Shown here in pieces: positions 32,152-40,028 of a stretch of DNA of 40,028 bases. Position 1 is the first letter of the stretch; each line of letters opens with the position of its first letter. Both the position numbers and the translations under genes were made by a program. Source of the DNA: Verrucomicrobiota bacterium (GTDB lineage Bacteria > Verrucomicrobiota > Verrucomicrobiia > Limisphaerales > JAHDYP01); assembly GCA_023383055.1 (NCBI GenBank), contig JAHDYP010000049.1, forward strand, positions 1-40,028. The letters run 5' to 3'. The notes beneath the pieces were generated by a model. That model saw only the letters and a list, made by a program, of their open reading frames with translations, did no database searches and was not told the DNA's origin.

Positions 32152-34749
32152 ATGGCTGGCAACGATTCCCTCCAGCACCCTCAGGCTGCGTTTGCTGAGG
32201 TCGGCAGCGGTGCGGGGAGATCCCCGGTTACAGCGGACACCCCCAGTCCAACTCCACCCAGCTCCGACTCGATCGTTTCGCCCGCGTGCGCAACACCGAC
32301 GGCGATCCCGGATCACACTCTCTTCCGGTGTGTCGGGCGCGGGAGCTACGGCGAAGTGTGGCTGGCCAGGAATGTCTTCGGCGAGTTTCGGGCGGTGAAG
32401 ATCCTGCACCGGCACGCCTTTGCCGAGGAACGTCCGTTCGAGCGGGAGTACGAAGGCATTCAACGGTTCGAGCCCGTCTCGCGGTCGCACCCGAGCCAGT
32501 TGGCGATTCTGCACGTGGGCAAGGACGACGCGGCCGGCTGTTTCTACTACGTCATGGAGCTGGCCGACCCCGTGGACGGCAAACGGGTGACTGGCGCAGT
32601 TGAGTTACCGCGGACAGGAGCGCCGGGTTCGTCCACTCGCACGCGGACCAACCAACGGGGGCCGTCGGCGGTCGATCCGGCGACTTACGCTCCGCACACG
32701 CTCAGACAGGAGTTGCAGCGCCGGGGACGGTTGTCGCCCGCCGAATGCCTGGAGATCGGGTGTGAGCTGACGACAGCCTTGGCGCATCTCCATGAGCACG
32801 GCTTGGTGCACCGGGACATCAAACCATCAAACATCTTGTTTGTGGGCGGCGTGCCCAAACTTGGCGACATTGGTTTGGTCGCGGACGTGGGGGACACGCG
32901 CTCGATCGTCGGCACCGAAGGTTACCTGGCGTCCGAGGGGCCCGGCACGCCCGCCGCGGACATCTACAGTCTGGGAAAGGTGCTGTATGAAATCAGCACG
33001 GGGATGGATCGACGGGAGTTTCCGAAACTGCCGGATGATCTGCGTGAGTCCGACGATCCGAAGTTGCTCATCGAATTGAACGAGATTGTGCTCAAGGCGT
33101 GCGCGAAGGACCCGACTCAACGTTATCGAAGCGCGGCGGAGATGGGAACGGAGTTGGCGTTGCTGCGCCGAGGGAAATCCGTGCGCTGGCGGCGGGAGCT
33201 GGATCTGGCGGTTCGAGTCGGTCGCAAGGCGGCGCCGATCGTGGCGGTCGCGGTGCTGGCGGTCCTGCTACTGCCGAAGATACTGACCGACCGGCAGTCC
33301 GGCGCGGCCGTGGTAACCGAGAAAGCGTCGGTATTTGTTCTGCCCTTTCGCAATGAAGAGCCCAACGGCGTGGAGGACGACCTCCGAGGGCGCATCACCG
33401 ACGCGATCATTGATTCGTTGGCGGTGATCGATGGGGTGCGGCGCAGTCCGAGAAAATCGGGCTGGATCAACCTGAATGAAGACGACTTGCGCCACGCGCT
33501 GGCGAAGACCAATGACATGCGGCATATCCTGACCGGTCGCCTTGCCCAGGTTGAGGATACGGTGTCGTTGACGCTCCAACTCTACCTGCGGGGGAGTGAG
33601 CAGCCGGTCTGGACGGAGTCCTTTGCTGGCGGGACCAATGGGATCGTCGAGATCGAGCGTCGGGCGGTGGGGCGGCTGGCGGCGAAACTCGGGCTGAAGA
33701 TCAGCGAACCTGAGCAAGGCCAGATTGACCGGTTGCTGACGAATAACCTGGAGGCGCTGCCTTGGTTTCGCCAGGCGTGGGAGGTCTATCAGCAGCAAGG
33801 AGGCACTCAGCGTCGACTCACTGAAGTGCAGCATCTCGCCCAGCGGGCGCTGGACCTGGATCCGAACTATGTCGATGCGTATTATTGTATCGGCTACATG
33901 TGGCGGAATCTGGCCTTTGAAAAACCTCCCACTGAGGTCTGGCCCGGTATAATTGGTCGCATGGAGGCGGTCCTTAGGCTGGACGACACCTACATCGGTG
34001 CGCTGGACCACATGGCGGGCTACAAAATGTTCTGGGACCGCGACTGGGAGGCTTCCAAAGCCTTGACTCACCGTCTGCTGGCCGTGGCTCCCGAACGTTT
34101 TCGAGGAGGAACACCTTCACGGTCATTCTATCGTGCGATCTATCTCCTCAACTATGGCCAGTTCGAGGAAGCGCGCCGTGAACTCGAGAAGGCCGAAGTG
34201 CCCGAACCTACCAACACCGACGAACGGGTGTGCATGGCTGCCGTACGGTATGCCACTGGCCGGTATGTCGATGGGATTCGAGTGGCTCGGGGAACCCTCG
34301 AACTCCTCCCCGACAATGTGGATGGTTACCTCTGGCTGCCGCGCTTCTACGTCGCCCTGGGCGACTACACCCATGGCATTCAGGCGATTCAGGATGCCCA
34401 GAAAGTCATGGAAACCCACGAGATGCTCGCGCTGCTCGGCTTTGCTTACGCCCGGATGGGTCAGCCGGAGAAGGCCCGAGACGTTCTGCGGCGATTGGAG
34501 GAGTCGACAGACTACGTCCAGCCCTACTTCGTCGCGCGGGTGTATGCGGCGCTCGGCGAGAAGGACCGGGCGATGGATTACCTCGAGACGGCGGAAGTGG
34601 ATAAATCGGAGTTCCTCATGATCGCGATCGAAGGCAATCTCCGAATCGATCCGGCGTGGGAGGTTCTCCAGGACGAACCGCGATTCTGGGCGCTGTGCGA
34701 TAAACTGGGGCTGGGGAAAGACCAATGGCCCCGCCCATTCGACCCCTGA
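32152..34749 (+). CDS. membrane Ser/Thr protein kinase with TolB-like and TPR extracytoplasmic part
   Basis: 865 residues. Kinase domain at about 55-335: glycine loop GRGSYGEVWLA, Lys83 in AVKIL, catalytic Asp222 in HRDIKPSN, Mg-binding Asp239 in LGDIGLVAD (DIG instead of DFG), activation segment GTEGYLASEGPG and DIYSLGKVLYEI. One transmembrane helix follows (about 362-380, IVAVAVLAVLLLP). Outside lies a TolB/FlgO-like domain (VFVLPFRNEE, HILTGRLAQVEDTVSLTLQL) and a TPR array to the end (LDPNYVDAYYCIGYMWRN, LLNYGQFEEARRELEKA). Such kinases signal in the cytosol in response to envelope cues; the target is unknown. An intact sigma factor lies 4 kb away. Confidence 0.9.
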   Translation: MAGNDSLQHPQAAFAEVGSGAGRSPVTADTPSPTPPSSDSIVSPACATPTAIPDHTLFRCVGRGSYGEVWLARNVFGEFRAVKILHRHAFAEERPFEREYEGIQRFEPVSRSHPSQLAILHVGKDDAAGCFYYVMELADPVDGKRVTGAVELPRTGAPGSSTRTRTNQRGPSAVDPATYAPHTLRQELQRRGRLSPAECLEIGCELTTALAHLHEHGLVHRDIKPSNILFVGGVPKLGDIGLVADVGDTRSIVGTEGYLASEGPGTPAADIYSLGKVLYEISTGMDRREFPKLPDDLRESDDPKLLIELNEIVLKACAKDPTQRYRSAAEMGTELALLRRGKSVRWRRELDLAVRVGRKAAPIVAVAVLAVLLLPKILTDRQSGAAVVTEKASVFVLPFRNEEPNGVEDDLRGRITDAIIDSLAVIDGVRRSPRKSGWINLNEDDLRHALAKTNDMRHILTGRLAQVEDTVSLTLQLYLRGSEQPVWTESFAGGTNGIVEIERRAVGRLAAKLGLKISEPEQGQIDRLLTNNLEALPWFRQAWEVYQQQGGTQRRLTEVQHLAQRALDLDPNYVDAYYCIGYMWRNLAFEKPPTEVWPGIIGRMEAVLRLDDTYIGALDHMAGYKMFWDRDWEASKALTHRLLAVAPERFRGGTPSRSFYRAIYLLNYGQFEEARRELEKAEVPEPTNTDERVCMAAVRYATGRYVDGIRVARGTLELLPDNVDGYLWLPRFYVALGDYTHGIQAIQDAQKVMETHEMLALLGFAYARMGQPEKARDVLRRLEESTDYVQPYFVARVYAALGEKDRAMDYLETAEVDKSEFLMIAIEGNLRIDPAWEVLQDEPRFWALCDKLGLGKDQWPRPFDP

Positions 34750-34803
34750 AACGAAGATCTGACCGAAGGACGCGGATGGGGGTTCCCCACTGAGCCAACG
34801 AGA

Positions 34804-34877
34804 GCACGAAGACCACGAAGGCAGGAGCTGGAGTGCCGGCTCCAGCTCTGTTCTTCGTGACCTTCGTGACCTTCGTG
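34804..34877. terminator. long palindrome between convergent genes, dispersed-repeat type
   Basis: Core stem GAGCTGGAG (34825-34833), loop TGCCGG, CTCCAGCTC (34840-34848). It is flanked by two CACGAAG on the left (34805, 34814) and three CTTCGTG on the right (34853, 34862, 34871), which extend the pairing. It lies between the ends of the kinase gene and the FG-GAP gene and could end transcription from both sides, although no T-run is present. The translated form (HEGHEGHEE) is a familiar spurious peptide in this phylum, so the sequence is probably a dispersed repeat. Confidence 0.55.
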
Positions 34878-34896
34878 GTGAGTTGTCTTCATCGGC

Positions 34897-37800
34897 TCAC
34901 TTCAACCGATAGAACCGCTGACTGGTGGCCGGTGCTTCAGGGTCAGTGACGGTGAAGGGGGTTTCGCCTTGTCCGGTGAACTCGGCCAGCAGGGTCCAGG
35001 AGACCAGGTCGGTCGAGACCTCCACTTTGGAGGGGCGATCAAGATCGGCGAAGGCGGTCAACTCGATCTGGCCGCTGGGGGTCTGCGCGCAGCGGAGGGA
35101 AGGCTCGAGGATGGTGAGCGCCTGGTCGGCGGAGACGTTACGGAGTGAGCATTGCGTGCCTGAGGGCCACTCGACGGTCACCAGCGTGGCCATCGTAGCG
35201 TTGCCGAGACCGAAGTGGGCGAACAGTTCGGGGGCACAGGTCTGGCCGCCGATCTGGCGGAGTTGGGTGATGCGGCGGCCGCCGATGGCGGCGGTGACGC
35301 GGACTTTGGCGCCGATGCCGCTCCGGTTGGATTGAGTGCCGCGGAGTTTGATGTTGAGCCAGTGGTTGGTTCGCCCGAGTTGGGCCAGGTACTCGCGGTG
35401 GTTGTTGCGGTAGAGGAAATTGCCCTCGATCGAGTCGTTGGCGACGAACAGGTCGAGGTAACCATCGTTGTCATAGTCGCCCCAGGCGGCCTGGTAGCTG
35501 TAACCGCTGTAAGTCGGAATGCCGCCGGTCAGGATTTCCTCGAAGGTGCCGTCGCCCCGGTTGTGGAACAGTCGATTCCGTTTTCCTTCCGCGCCGGCGC
35601 AGAAGAGGTCGAGGTGACCGTCGTTGTCGAAGTCGCCGACGGCGGGGATGGCGCCGAGATCGGCGGGCAAGTTCATCGCCGCCAGGTCGGCCCGGGTGAG
35701 GTTGCCGTGCTGGTCGTTGAGGAAGATGGCGTCGTGCGCGGCGTCGGTGCCGCCCACGCACGCGAGGACGTCGAAGTCGTTGTCGCTGTCGAGGTCGGCC
35801 CAGACATGGCCCCAGTGGACCGAGCGGCGTTCGCCCCAGAAGGGACTGTCGGTGATCGGTTCGAACTGGCCGTTGCCAACGTTCCGGAAGAGTCGGCGGA
35901 TCAGGGTGGTGGACCCGCTTTCGACGCTGGAGAAGTCGAGGTCGCCGTCGTTATCGTAGTCGATCCAGGCGATGGTTTCCTCGCTGGTGTTTTCGAGGGC
36001 CAGGGCGCTCGAGGTATCGACTTCGAACCGGCCATTGCCGGCGTTGTGGAGGAGGGAATTGGGGCCGGGCGGACCGCCACTGGCGACCCAGTTGATGACC
36101 ATAAGATCGACGCGGCCATCGGCATCGGAATCGCCCCAGGCGAGAGTGCCGCCGCGCACCTCGAGGGCATTGAGGATCCAGTCAGAGGTGGTGCGTTGCT
36201 TGATGAACTGGCCGCCGCCCTGGTTCAGGTAGAGGGCCATGGGGGTGCTTTCATGGACGGCGACGGCGAGGTCGAGGTCGCCATCGTGGTCGCAGTCGGC
36301 CCAGCCGAGGTAACAGTTCCGGTCCTGATTGGTGGCCAGCGGAGTGTCGGTGACCTTGACCAGGTTGCCGGCGCCATCGTTGTGATAGAGGGCGGAGTTT
36401 GTGGCGCCCGAAGTGTCCCAATAGCCGCCCACGACGGCGAGATCGACGTGGCCATCGGCGTCGTAGTCGCCCCAGGCGCCCTGGATGGAGCGGAAGCGGT
36501 CGCTGACCACGTCACCTTGAGTGATCTTCTCGAAGCGGGCATCGACGGCGAGGTAGGTGAAGTTAGTGAGGTCGCCGGTGGTGGTGTGAACGACGACCCA
36601 GTAGCGGCCGGCGTCGCCGAGGGAGACGGTGGTGAGGGTCAGATTGCGGTTGGTTTGTCCCTCGAGGGCGACGCCCTCATGGTACCACTGGAGGTTCCGT
36701 GTAATTCGGGATTGCAGGGTGATGGAGTCCCCCAGACCCGCGGTCGGCCGGACGGGCATTATGCCCGCAGGTTCGGTGATCGAGTGCAATTGATCGGGGG
36801 CGACGTTCTCGAGTTCCTGGACATTGCCGGAGGGCCATTCGATGCGGACGAGGTTGACATTGGTGGCGTCGCCCAGACCGAAGTTCGGACGCAGACCATC
36901 CGGAGTGAAGTTGTCGGAGGACACCTCGCGCATCTGCCGGACGGTCTTGCCGTCGATGGTTGCCTCGATTCGGACTTTGGCGCCGATCGCCGAGCGGTTG
37001 GCCACCGTCCCCTCGAGCACGAACTTGATCCAATGATTGGTGTTTCCGAGGTTGTGGAACAGTGCATTTCGGCCAGTCTCCTCGGCTACAAAGAGATCCA
37101 GGAAGCCGTCGTTGTCATAGTCGCCCCAAGCTCCCCCAATCCATTTGGCGGATTCCCGGGTGAAAGCGTCCTCCACTTCCTCGAAGCCGCCATTGCGGTC
37201 ACTGTGAAAAAGCAGCAGTTCAAGAGGATTTCCCTGTCCGCGGAAAACGACCATGTCCAGATATCCATCGTTGTCGTAGTCGGCCCAAGCCGGATTGCCG
37301 GAAGCTGAGATCGTTCGGGTCAACTCGAACTCGCCGCTGCCGGTATTCTGAAACACGCACAAGGTGCTGAAACCGCCCGAGGCCACATCCAGCCAGCCGT
37401 CGTTGTCGTAGTCAGCCCAAGCGTAATGCAGAGCTCCGTGGGTGCCGGTCTCCAGCACACTATCGGTCAGGCGCGTGAATTGGCCATCGCCCTCATTGCG
37501 GTAGAAGTAGTCATCAGCGGGATCGTTGGTGTCCCAGTTGGTGACCAGCAAGTCCACGTCCCCGTCGTTGTCGAAGTCGCTCCAATTCGCGTCGAGGGAT
37601 ATGGGGCTTGTATCGGTCGCAATTACGCCGCTGGTCACCAAATCGAACTTGCCGTCGCCCCGGGCATGGTAGAGGAGATTGGTGCGATGGCCGCTGTCGG
37701 CCCAGGCTGCGATCATAAAGGCGTCGAGCCAGCCGTCATTGTCGTAGTCGGCCAGATTCGCCCAGCCAAACGTATAAGTCGGTTTCGTGAGGTCTCCCGC

Positions 37801-38334
37801 ATCCGCCGAGGTAAAGGTGCCGTTCCCCAGATTCAGGTAGACGCGGTTGGTGCCGGGAGGCGAGCTGTCCGATGCGGGCCAGTTGCCGACGAGCAGATCC
37901 AGCCGCCCGTCATTATTGATGTCGCCCCAATACGCTCCCCCCGAGGGATCGCTGTCGCTGGCAATGGGGCCGACTTCAGCCGCGAGCTTTTTGGTGAAGG
38001 TCCCGTCGCCGTTGTTGTGGTAGAGGAAGTTGGCCCACGCACCCCAACTCAACGAACAGTTCGGCACGAGGAGGTCCAGGAAGCCGTCCTGGTCATAGTC
38101 ACCCCAGGCGCCGTTCCAGGAATACTGGCTGGTGTTCGTCCCGCCGGGGGGCTCGACCTTGAGGAACTGATCGGCTACGGACATGGTTAGCGCCATGACG
38201 ACGAGGCTGAAGACCAGCGCCGGCCGGCCGGCGGCTGTAAGCCAAAAGGACAGGAGCAGCCAGCGGCCGAGAACAGTTGGGGGAGTTGCGGTTCTGGAAG
38301 CTACAGGATCAGCCGAACAGGGTCTGGTTTTCAT
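34897..38334 (-). CDS. large FG-GAP/VCBS propeller protein with two ASPIC/UnbV domains
   Basis: 1145 residues, exported (hydrophobic PALVFSLVVMALTMSVA at the N-terminus). Two homologous halves each carry many WGDYDNDGxLDL calcium-binding FG-GAP repeats (about 55-430 and 600-985) followed by an ASPIC/UnbV domain (about 431-525, GAKVRIEATIDG and RIEWPSGNVQEL; about 988-1080, GAKVRVTAAIGG and VEWPSGTQCSL). Between them is an Ig-like segment (LQWYHEGVALEGQTNR, DAGRYWVVV). The last 65 residues form the small FYR-ending domain (TSQRFYRLK) also seen at 2.7-2.9 kb. Likely surface-exposed, binding glycans or proteins; no enzyme motif seen. The start is not backed by a ribosome-binding site. Confidence 0.87.
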   Translation of the reverse strand: MKTRPCSADPVASRTATPPTVLGRWLLLSFWLTAAGRPALVFSLVVMALTMSVADQFLKVEPPGGTNTSQYSWNGAWGDYDQDGFLDLLVPNCSLSWGAWANFLYHNNGDGTFTKKLAAEVGPIASDSDPSGGAYWGDINNDGRLDLLVGNWPASDSSPPGTNRVYLNLGNGTFTSADAGDLTKPTYTFGWANLADYDNDGWLDAFMIAAWADSGHRTNLLYHARGDGKFDLVTSGVIATDTSPISLDANWSDFDNDGDVDLLVTNWDTNDPADDYFYRNEGDGQFTRLTDSVLETGTHGALHYAWADYDNDGWLDVASGGFSTLCVFQNTGSGEFELTRTISASGNPAWADYDNDGYLDMVVFRGQGNPLELLLFHSDRNGGFEEVEDAFTRESAKWIGGAWGDYDNDGFLDLFVAEETGRNALFHNLGNTNHWIKFVLEGTVANRSAIGAKVRIEATIDGKTVRQMREVSSDNFTPDGLRPNFGLGDATNVNLVRIEWPSGNVQELENVAPDQLHSITEPAGIMPVRPTAGLGDSITLQSRITRNLQWYHEGVALEGQTNRNLTLTTVSLGDAGRYWVVVHTTTGDLTNFTYLAVDARFEKITQGDVVSDRFRSIQGAWGDYDADGHVDLAVVGGYWDTSGATNSALYHNDGAGNLVKVTDTPLATNQDRNCYLGWADCDHDGDLDLAVAVHESTPMALYLNQGGGQFIKQRTTSDWILNALEVRGGTLAWGDSDADGRVDLMVINWVASGGPPGPNSLLHNAGNGRFEVDTSSALALENTSEETIAWIDYDNDGDLDFSSVESGSTTLIRRLFRNVGNGQFEPITDSPFWGERRSVHWGHVWADLDSDNDFDVLACVGGTDAAHDAIFLNDQHGNLTRADLAAMNLPADLGAIPAVGDFDNDGHLDLFCAGAEGKRNRLFHNRGDGTFEEILTGGIPTYSGYSYQAAWGDYDNDGYLDLFVANDSIEGNFLYRNNHREYLAQLGRTNHWLNIKLRGTQSNRSGIGAKVRVTAAIGGRRITQLRQIGGQTCAPELFAHFGLGNATMATLVTVEWPSGTQCSLRNVSADQALTILEPSLRCAQTPSGQIELTAFADLDRPSKVEVSTDLVSWTLLAEFTGQGETPFTVTDPEAPATSQRFYRLK

Positions 38335-38702
38335 AGGATTATCGGTTTGCGATCCGCCACCGGGGCGGGGATCAGGTGTTCATTCATCGGGTCCCAAGCC
38401 TTGAACGACACAACCGGGAGAATCTTTCAGGAAAAAGGAACGTCGCCGTGCCGGAGGCCGGCGCTCCGATCCGGTTGCGGTATGGTTTCAGGAACGAACG
38501 CCGTGCCGGAGGCCGGCGCTCCTTTCCACGCTTGGCCGTTTGCCGCGCTGGAAAGATCGAGCGCGTTAAGGTTTTCAAGTGCGTCACGAAAGGGTCCTGC
38601 GCGATCGGAGCGCCGGCCTCCGGCACGGCGGCGTTGCGTTGCGGGCAAAGCATGGCTGAATCGACTGAAAGAAATCTCGGCATCCGACGTTCAATGGGTA
38701 GG
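38335..38702. other. intergenic region with three copies of a GC-rich repeat
   Basis: GTGCCGGAGGCCGGCGCTCC occurs at 38448-38467 and 38503-38522, and inverted at 38607-38626. The first and third copies extend to a perfect 28-base inverted repeat (38444-38471 and 38603-38630). This is the leader of the sigma-factor gene. No other gene recognised. Confidence 0.75.
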
Positions 38703-39407
38703 ATGACCCACGAGATGACGGCAAAGGCTGGCGATTCGGTCCCGACCCGGCCGAGTCTGTTGAACCGGCTCAAGACCGGGGACAACCCGGAGAGCTGGAA
38801 GGAGTTCTACGACACGTACGGGGGGCTGATCCGGGCGTTCTCGATCAAGGCGGGACTCACGGAAGACGAGGCCGAGGAGGTAGTGCAGGAAGCCGCGATC
38901 TCGGTGGCGCGGAACCTTCCCGGTTTTCGTTACGATCCAGGGGTGTGCAGCTTCAAGACGTGGTTGCTGAACCTCACCACCTGGCGGATCAAGGATCATT
39001 TGCGCCGCCGCGTAAAGCGAAGTCAGCCGCTCCCGCCAGGCCAAGGGGGCGCTGCTCAGCGCGCGGACTCGGGCGAGGAGACGGGCCTGACCTCGACGGT
39101 CGACCGGGTGCCGGACCCGGCGGTGCCGGAGTTTGGGGCGGAATGGGACCAGGCCTACGAAAAGGCGCTGCTGCGCCGAGCGCTCCTGTCGGTCAAAGAC
39201 CATATCAGTCTTAAGCAATACCAGATCTTCGATCTTTACGTGCTGCGAGAGTGGTCGGTGCTCGAGGTGGCACGGACGATGGGAGTAAGCGCCGCGCGGG
39301 TTTACCTGACGAAACACCGGGTGACGGCGCTCGTGACCAAGGCGATTCGGAAGTTGGAAACACTCGCTTCTGCCCGGCCAGTTGACCCTGGAGGCCAGGG
39401 GCACTAG
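38703..39407 (+). CDS. sigma-70 family RNA polymerase sigma factor (ECF-like)
   Basis: About 234 residues from ATG 38703 (MTHEMTAKAGDSVPTRPSLL); ATG 38652 would add 17. Region 2: SLLNRLKTGDNPESWKEFYD, EEVVQEAAISVARNLPGF and SFKTWLLNLTTWRIKDHLRR. A charged linker of about 75 residues follows, then region 4: ISLKQYQIFDLYVLREWSVL, VARTMGVSAARVYLTKHRV. This subfamily is common in Verrucomicrobiota beside Ser/Thr kinases or WD40 proteins. No anti-sigma gene is adjacent. It is the intact counterpart of the relic at 26785-27103. Confidence 0.9.
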   Translation: MTHEMTAKAGDSVPTRPSLLNRLKTGDNPESWKEFYDTYGGLIRAFSIKAGLTEDEAEEVVQEAAISVARNLPGFRYDPGVCSFKTWLLNLTTWRIKDHLRRRVKRSQPLPPGQGGAAQRADSGEETGLTSTVDRVPDPAVPEFGAEWDQAYEKALLRRALLSVKDHISLKQYQIFDLYVLREWSVLEVARTMGVSAARVYLTKHRVTALVTKAIRKLETLASARPVDPGGQGH

Positions 39408-39430
39408 CAGGGCGAGAATCGAACCATGGC

Positions 39431-39489
39431 CTTCAGGCTCAGAATCCCACTCTGTGGGATCCATGGTTCAAATCCAAGCCCGGCAACCA
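39431..39489 (+). other. tRNA-Leu-like 3' fragment (possible attachment-site remnant)
   Basis: The 3' end has exact tRNA geometry: T-arm CATGG-TTCAAAT-CCAAG (39462-39478, four of five pairs), seven acceptor bases CCCGGCA, a discriminator A and CCA (39487-39489). Before it is a long variable-arm hairpin ATCCCAC-TCT-GTGGGAT (39444-39460), as in class II tRNAs, and TTCAGGC that could be a CAG anticodon loop. The anticodon stem does not pair, and no 5' half with TGCCGGG exists, so it is not a working tRNA. Confidence 0.4.
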
Positions 39490-39619
39490 ATTTCAAGCCC
39501 CTGAAAGCCTGGCTCTCAGTGGTGCACTGGGGTGCACTGGGGTCGACGTCCGAATAATTGCCAAACTCGTTGGCGGTTTCACACCCGTACGACACACGCC
39601 ACTCCGATTCGCCTTGCTG

Positions 39620-40028
39620 ATCGAGACAGCCGGCGGCCAGCCGGCCAATGCTGTAGCGCGTTGGGATGGTAGTCGGTGGCATTCGCTGGGCGAAGGCGTG
39701 GGCAACCTTTTCCGGCGCGCGACCGTTTGGGGAATCGCCGCAAGCGACATTTTTGTTTACGTGGGGGGAAGCTTCACCAACGCGGGCGGCGTGACAGTCA
39801 ACAAGATCGCTTGCTGGAACGGCCGGCAGTGGTTCCCGCTGGGCAGCGGTGTCGAGGGCAATGTGCTGGCTCTGGCCGTGCGCGACCGTGAGCTTTATGT
39901 GGCCGGGGTGTTTGAGTCGGTCGGCGGGCGACCGTCCGCCCATTTCGGGATATGGCATGAACCGCTCGCACTCTGGATCGCGCCCGTCGCCGATGACCGT
40001 GTCGTGATCTCTTGGTCGTCGGCATCGG
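39620..40028 (+). CDS. exported repeat protein fragment (delta-60/WD-like 'WDG..W..LG.G' repeats), 3' cut by window
   Basis: In the frame of base 39653 the sequence reads ETAGGQPANAVARWDGSRWH, SLGEGVGNLF, GGSFTNAGGVTVNKIACWNG, WFPLGSGVEGNVLALAV and ELYVAGVFESVGG: three tandem units of the 'AGG..xNxIAxWNG..W..LGSGxxxxVxALAV' repeat of Verrucomicrobiota exported proteins. Then LALWIAPVADDRVVISWSSA starts the small C-terminal domain that ends in FYR in two other genes here. No start codon or signal peptide is found upstream; the frame stays open to about 39420 with unlike sequence. It is probably a 5'-truncated gene, continuing beyond the window. Confidence 0.6.
   Translation, partial: METAGGQPANAVARWDGSRWHSLGEGVGNLFRRATVWGIAASDIFVYVGGSFTNAGGVTVNKIACWNGRQWFPLGSGVEGNVLALAVRDRELYVAGVFESVGGRPSAHFGIWHEPLALWIAPVADDRVVISWSSAS

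Noticed and set aside
34578..34892. Minus-strand frame beginning MKTTHHEGHEGHEE
   Set aside because: A translation of the intergenic palindrome and the antisense kinase 3' end; a familiar false gene type.
35215..37308. 697-residue plus-strand frame with repetitive VEVAVVV sequence
   Set aside because: The repeats are the antisense of FG-GAP units (DYDNDG), not a separate repeat protein.
38444..38630. CRISPR-like three 20-28 base repeats
   Set aside because: One copy is inverted, the spacers differ in length (35 and 84 bases), and there are no cas genes.
39426..39489. Selenocysteine tRNA (a TCA anticodon is possible in CTTCAGG)
   Set aside because: The anticodon stem would have two mismatches, and no long acceptor or D-arm lies upstream; a Leu-type 3' fragment is the simpler reading.
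39404..39958. 184-residue minus-strand frame ending GLGFEPWIPQSGIL
   Set aside because: The GFEP-type ending is the antisense of a tRNA T-arm, a known source of spurious annotations; the rest is antisense to the WDG-repeat protein.

Overview
The window looks like a high-GC chromosome segment of a Verrucomicrobiota bacterium (Limisphaerales/Pedosphaerales-like; the rank is my inference). The evidence is the combination of a PEP-CTERM protein, two PulG-like pseudopilins ([14 protein letters not shown]), a Tat-exported Gfo/Idh/MocA oxidoreductase, a PQQ-type beta-propeller, a secreted GH2 enzyme, a DUF5107-TPR protein, an FG-GAP/ASPIC protein and a GreA factor with a very long N-terminal extension of the kind known in Chlamydiae.

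Layout. 1-4.5 kb: truncated oxidoreductase, two tandem paralogous envelope proteins, a pseudopilin, and a coupled TPR/coiled-coil pair. 4.5-13.4 kb: housekeeping block with a HAD phosphatase, rimO, the long GreA-like factor, rsmB, three small membrane proteins and a YjbQ-family protein. 13.4-19 kb: SGNH lipoprotein, PQQ propeller, second pseudopilin, and an Ntn hydrolase preceded by a collapsed RidA/D-threonine-aldolase relic. 19-26.5 kb: a carbohydrate locus with a GH2 enzyme, a 1195-residue DUF5107-TPR protein and a C-terminally truncated XylR-type regulator. 26.5-32.1 kb: a region of erosion with sigma factor and WD40 relics, hipB plus a 50-residue stump of hipA, an apparently intact mazEF, a Sel1 protein, a RAYT transposase relic and the last residues of a tyrosine recombinase. 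32.1-40 kb: a Ser/Thr kinase with a TolB-like/TPR sensor, a 1145-residue FG-GAP protein, an intact sigma-70-family factor, a tRNA-Leu-like 3' fragment and the end-truncated start of a repeat protein.

Two patterns stand out. First, at least six genes are remnants, and several keep the ends of the ancestral protein while the middle is missing (RidA, RAYT, sigma factor), sometimes in frame across former gene borders. Second, the window is rich in small dispersed repeats: a roughly 70-bp element with terminal inverted repeats (two complete and two half copies), a heptanucleotide array, REP-like palindromes, and a nested palindrome. Several sit exactly at gene ends or at the break points of the relics, and two are inserted in frame inside the DUF5107 gene. 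The RAYT relic begins directly inside a half copy of the 70-bp element. I see no CRISPR array, rRNA or complete tRNA. All family assignments rest on reading motifs by eye; no database search was possible.
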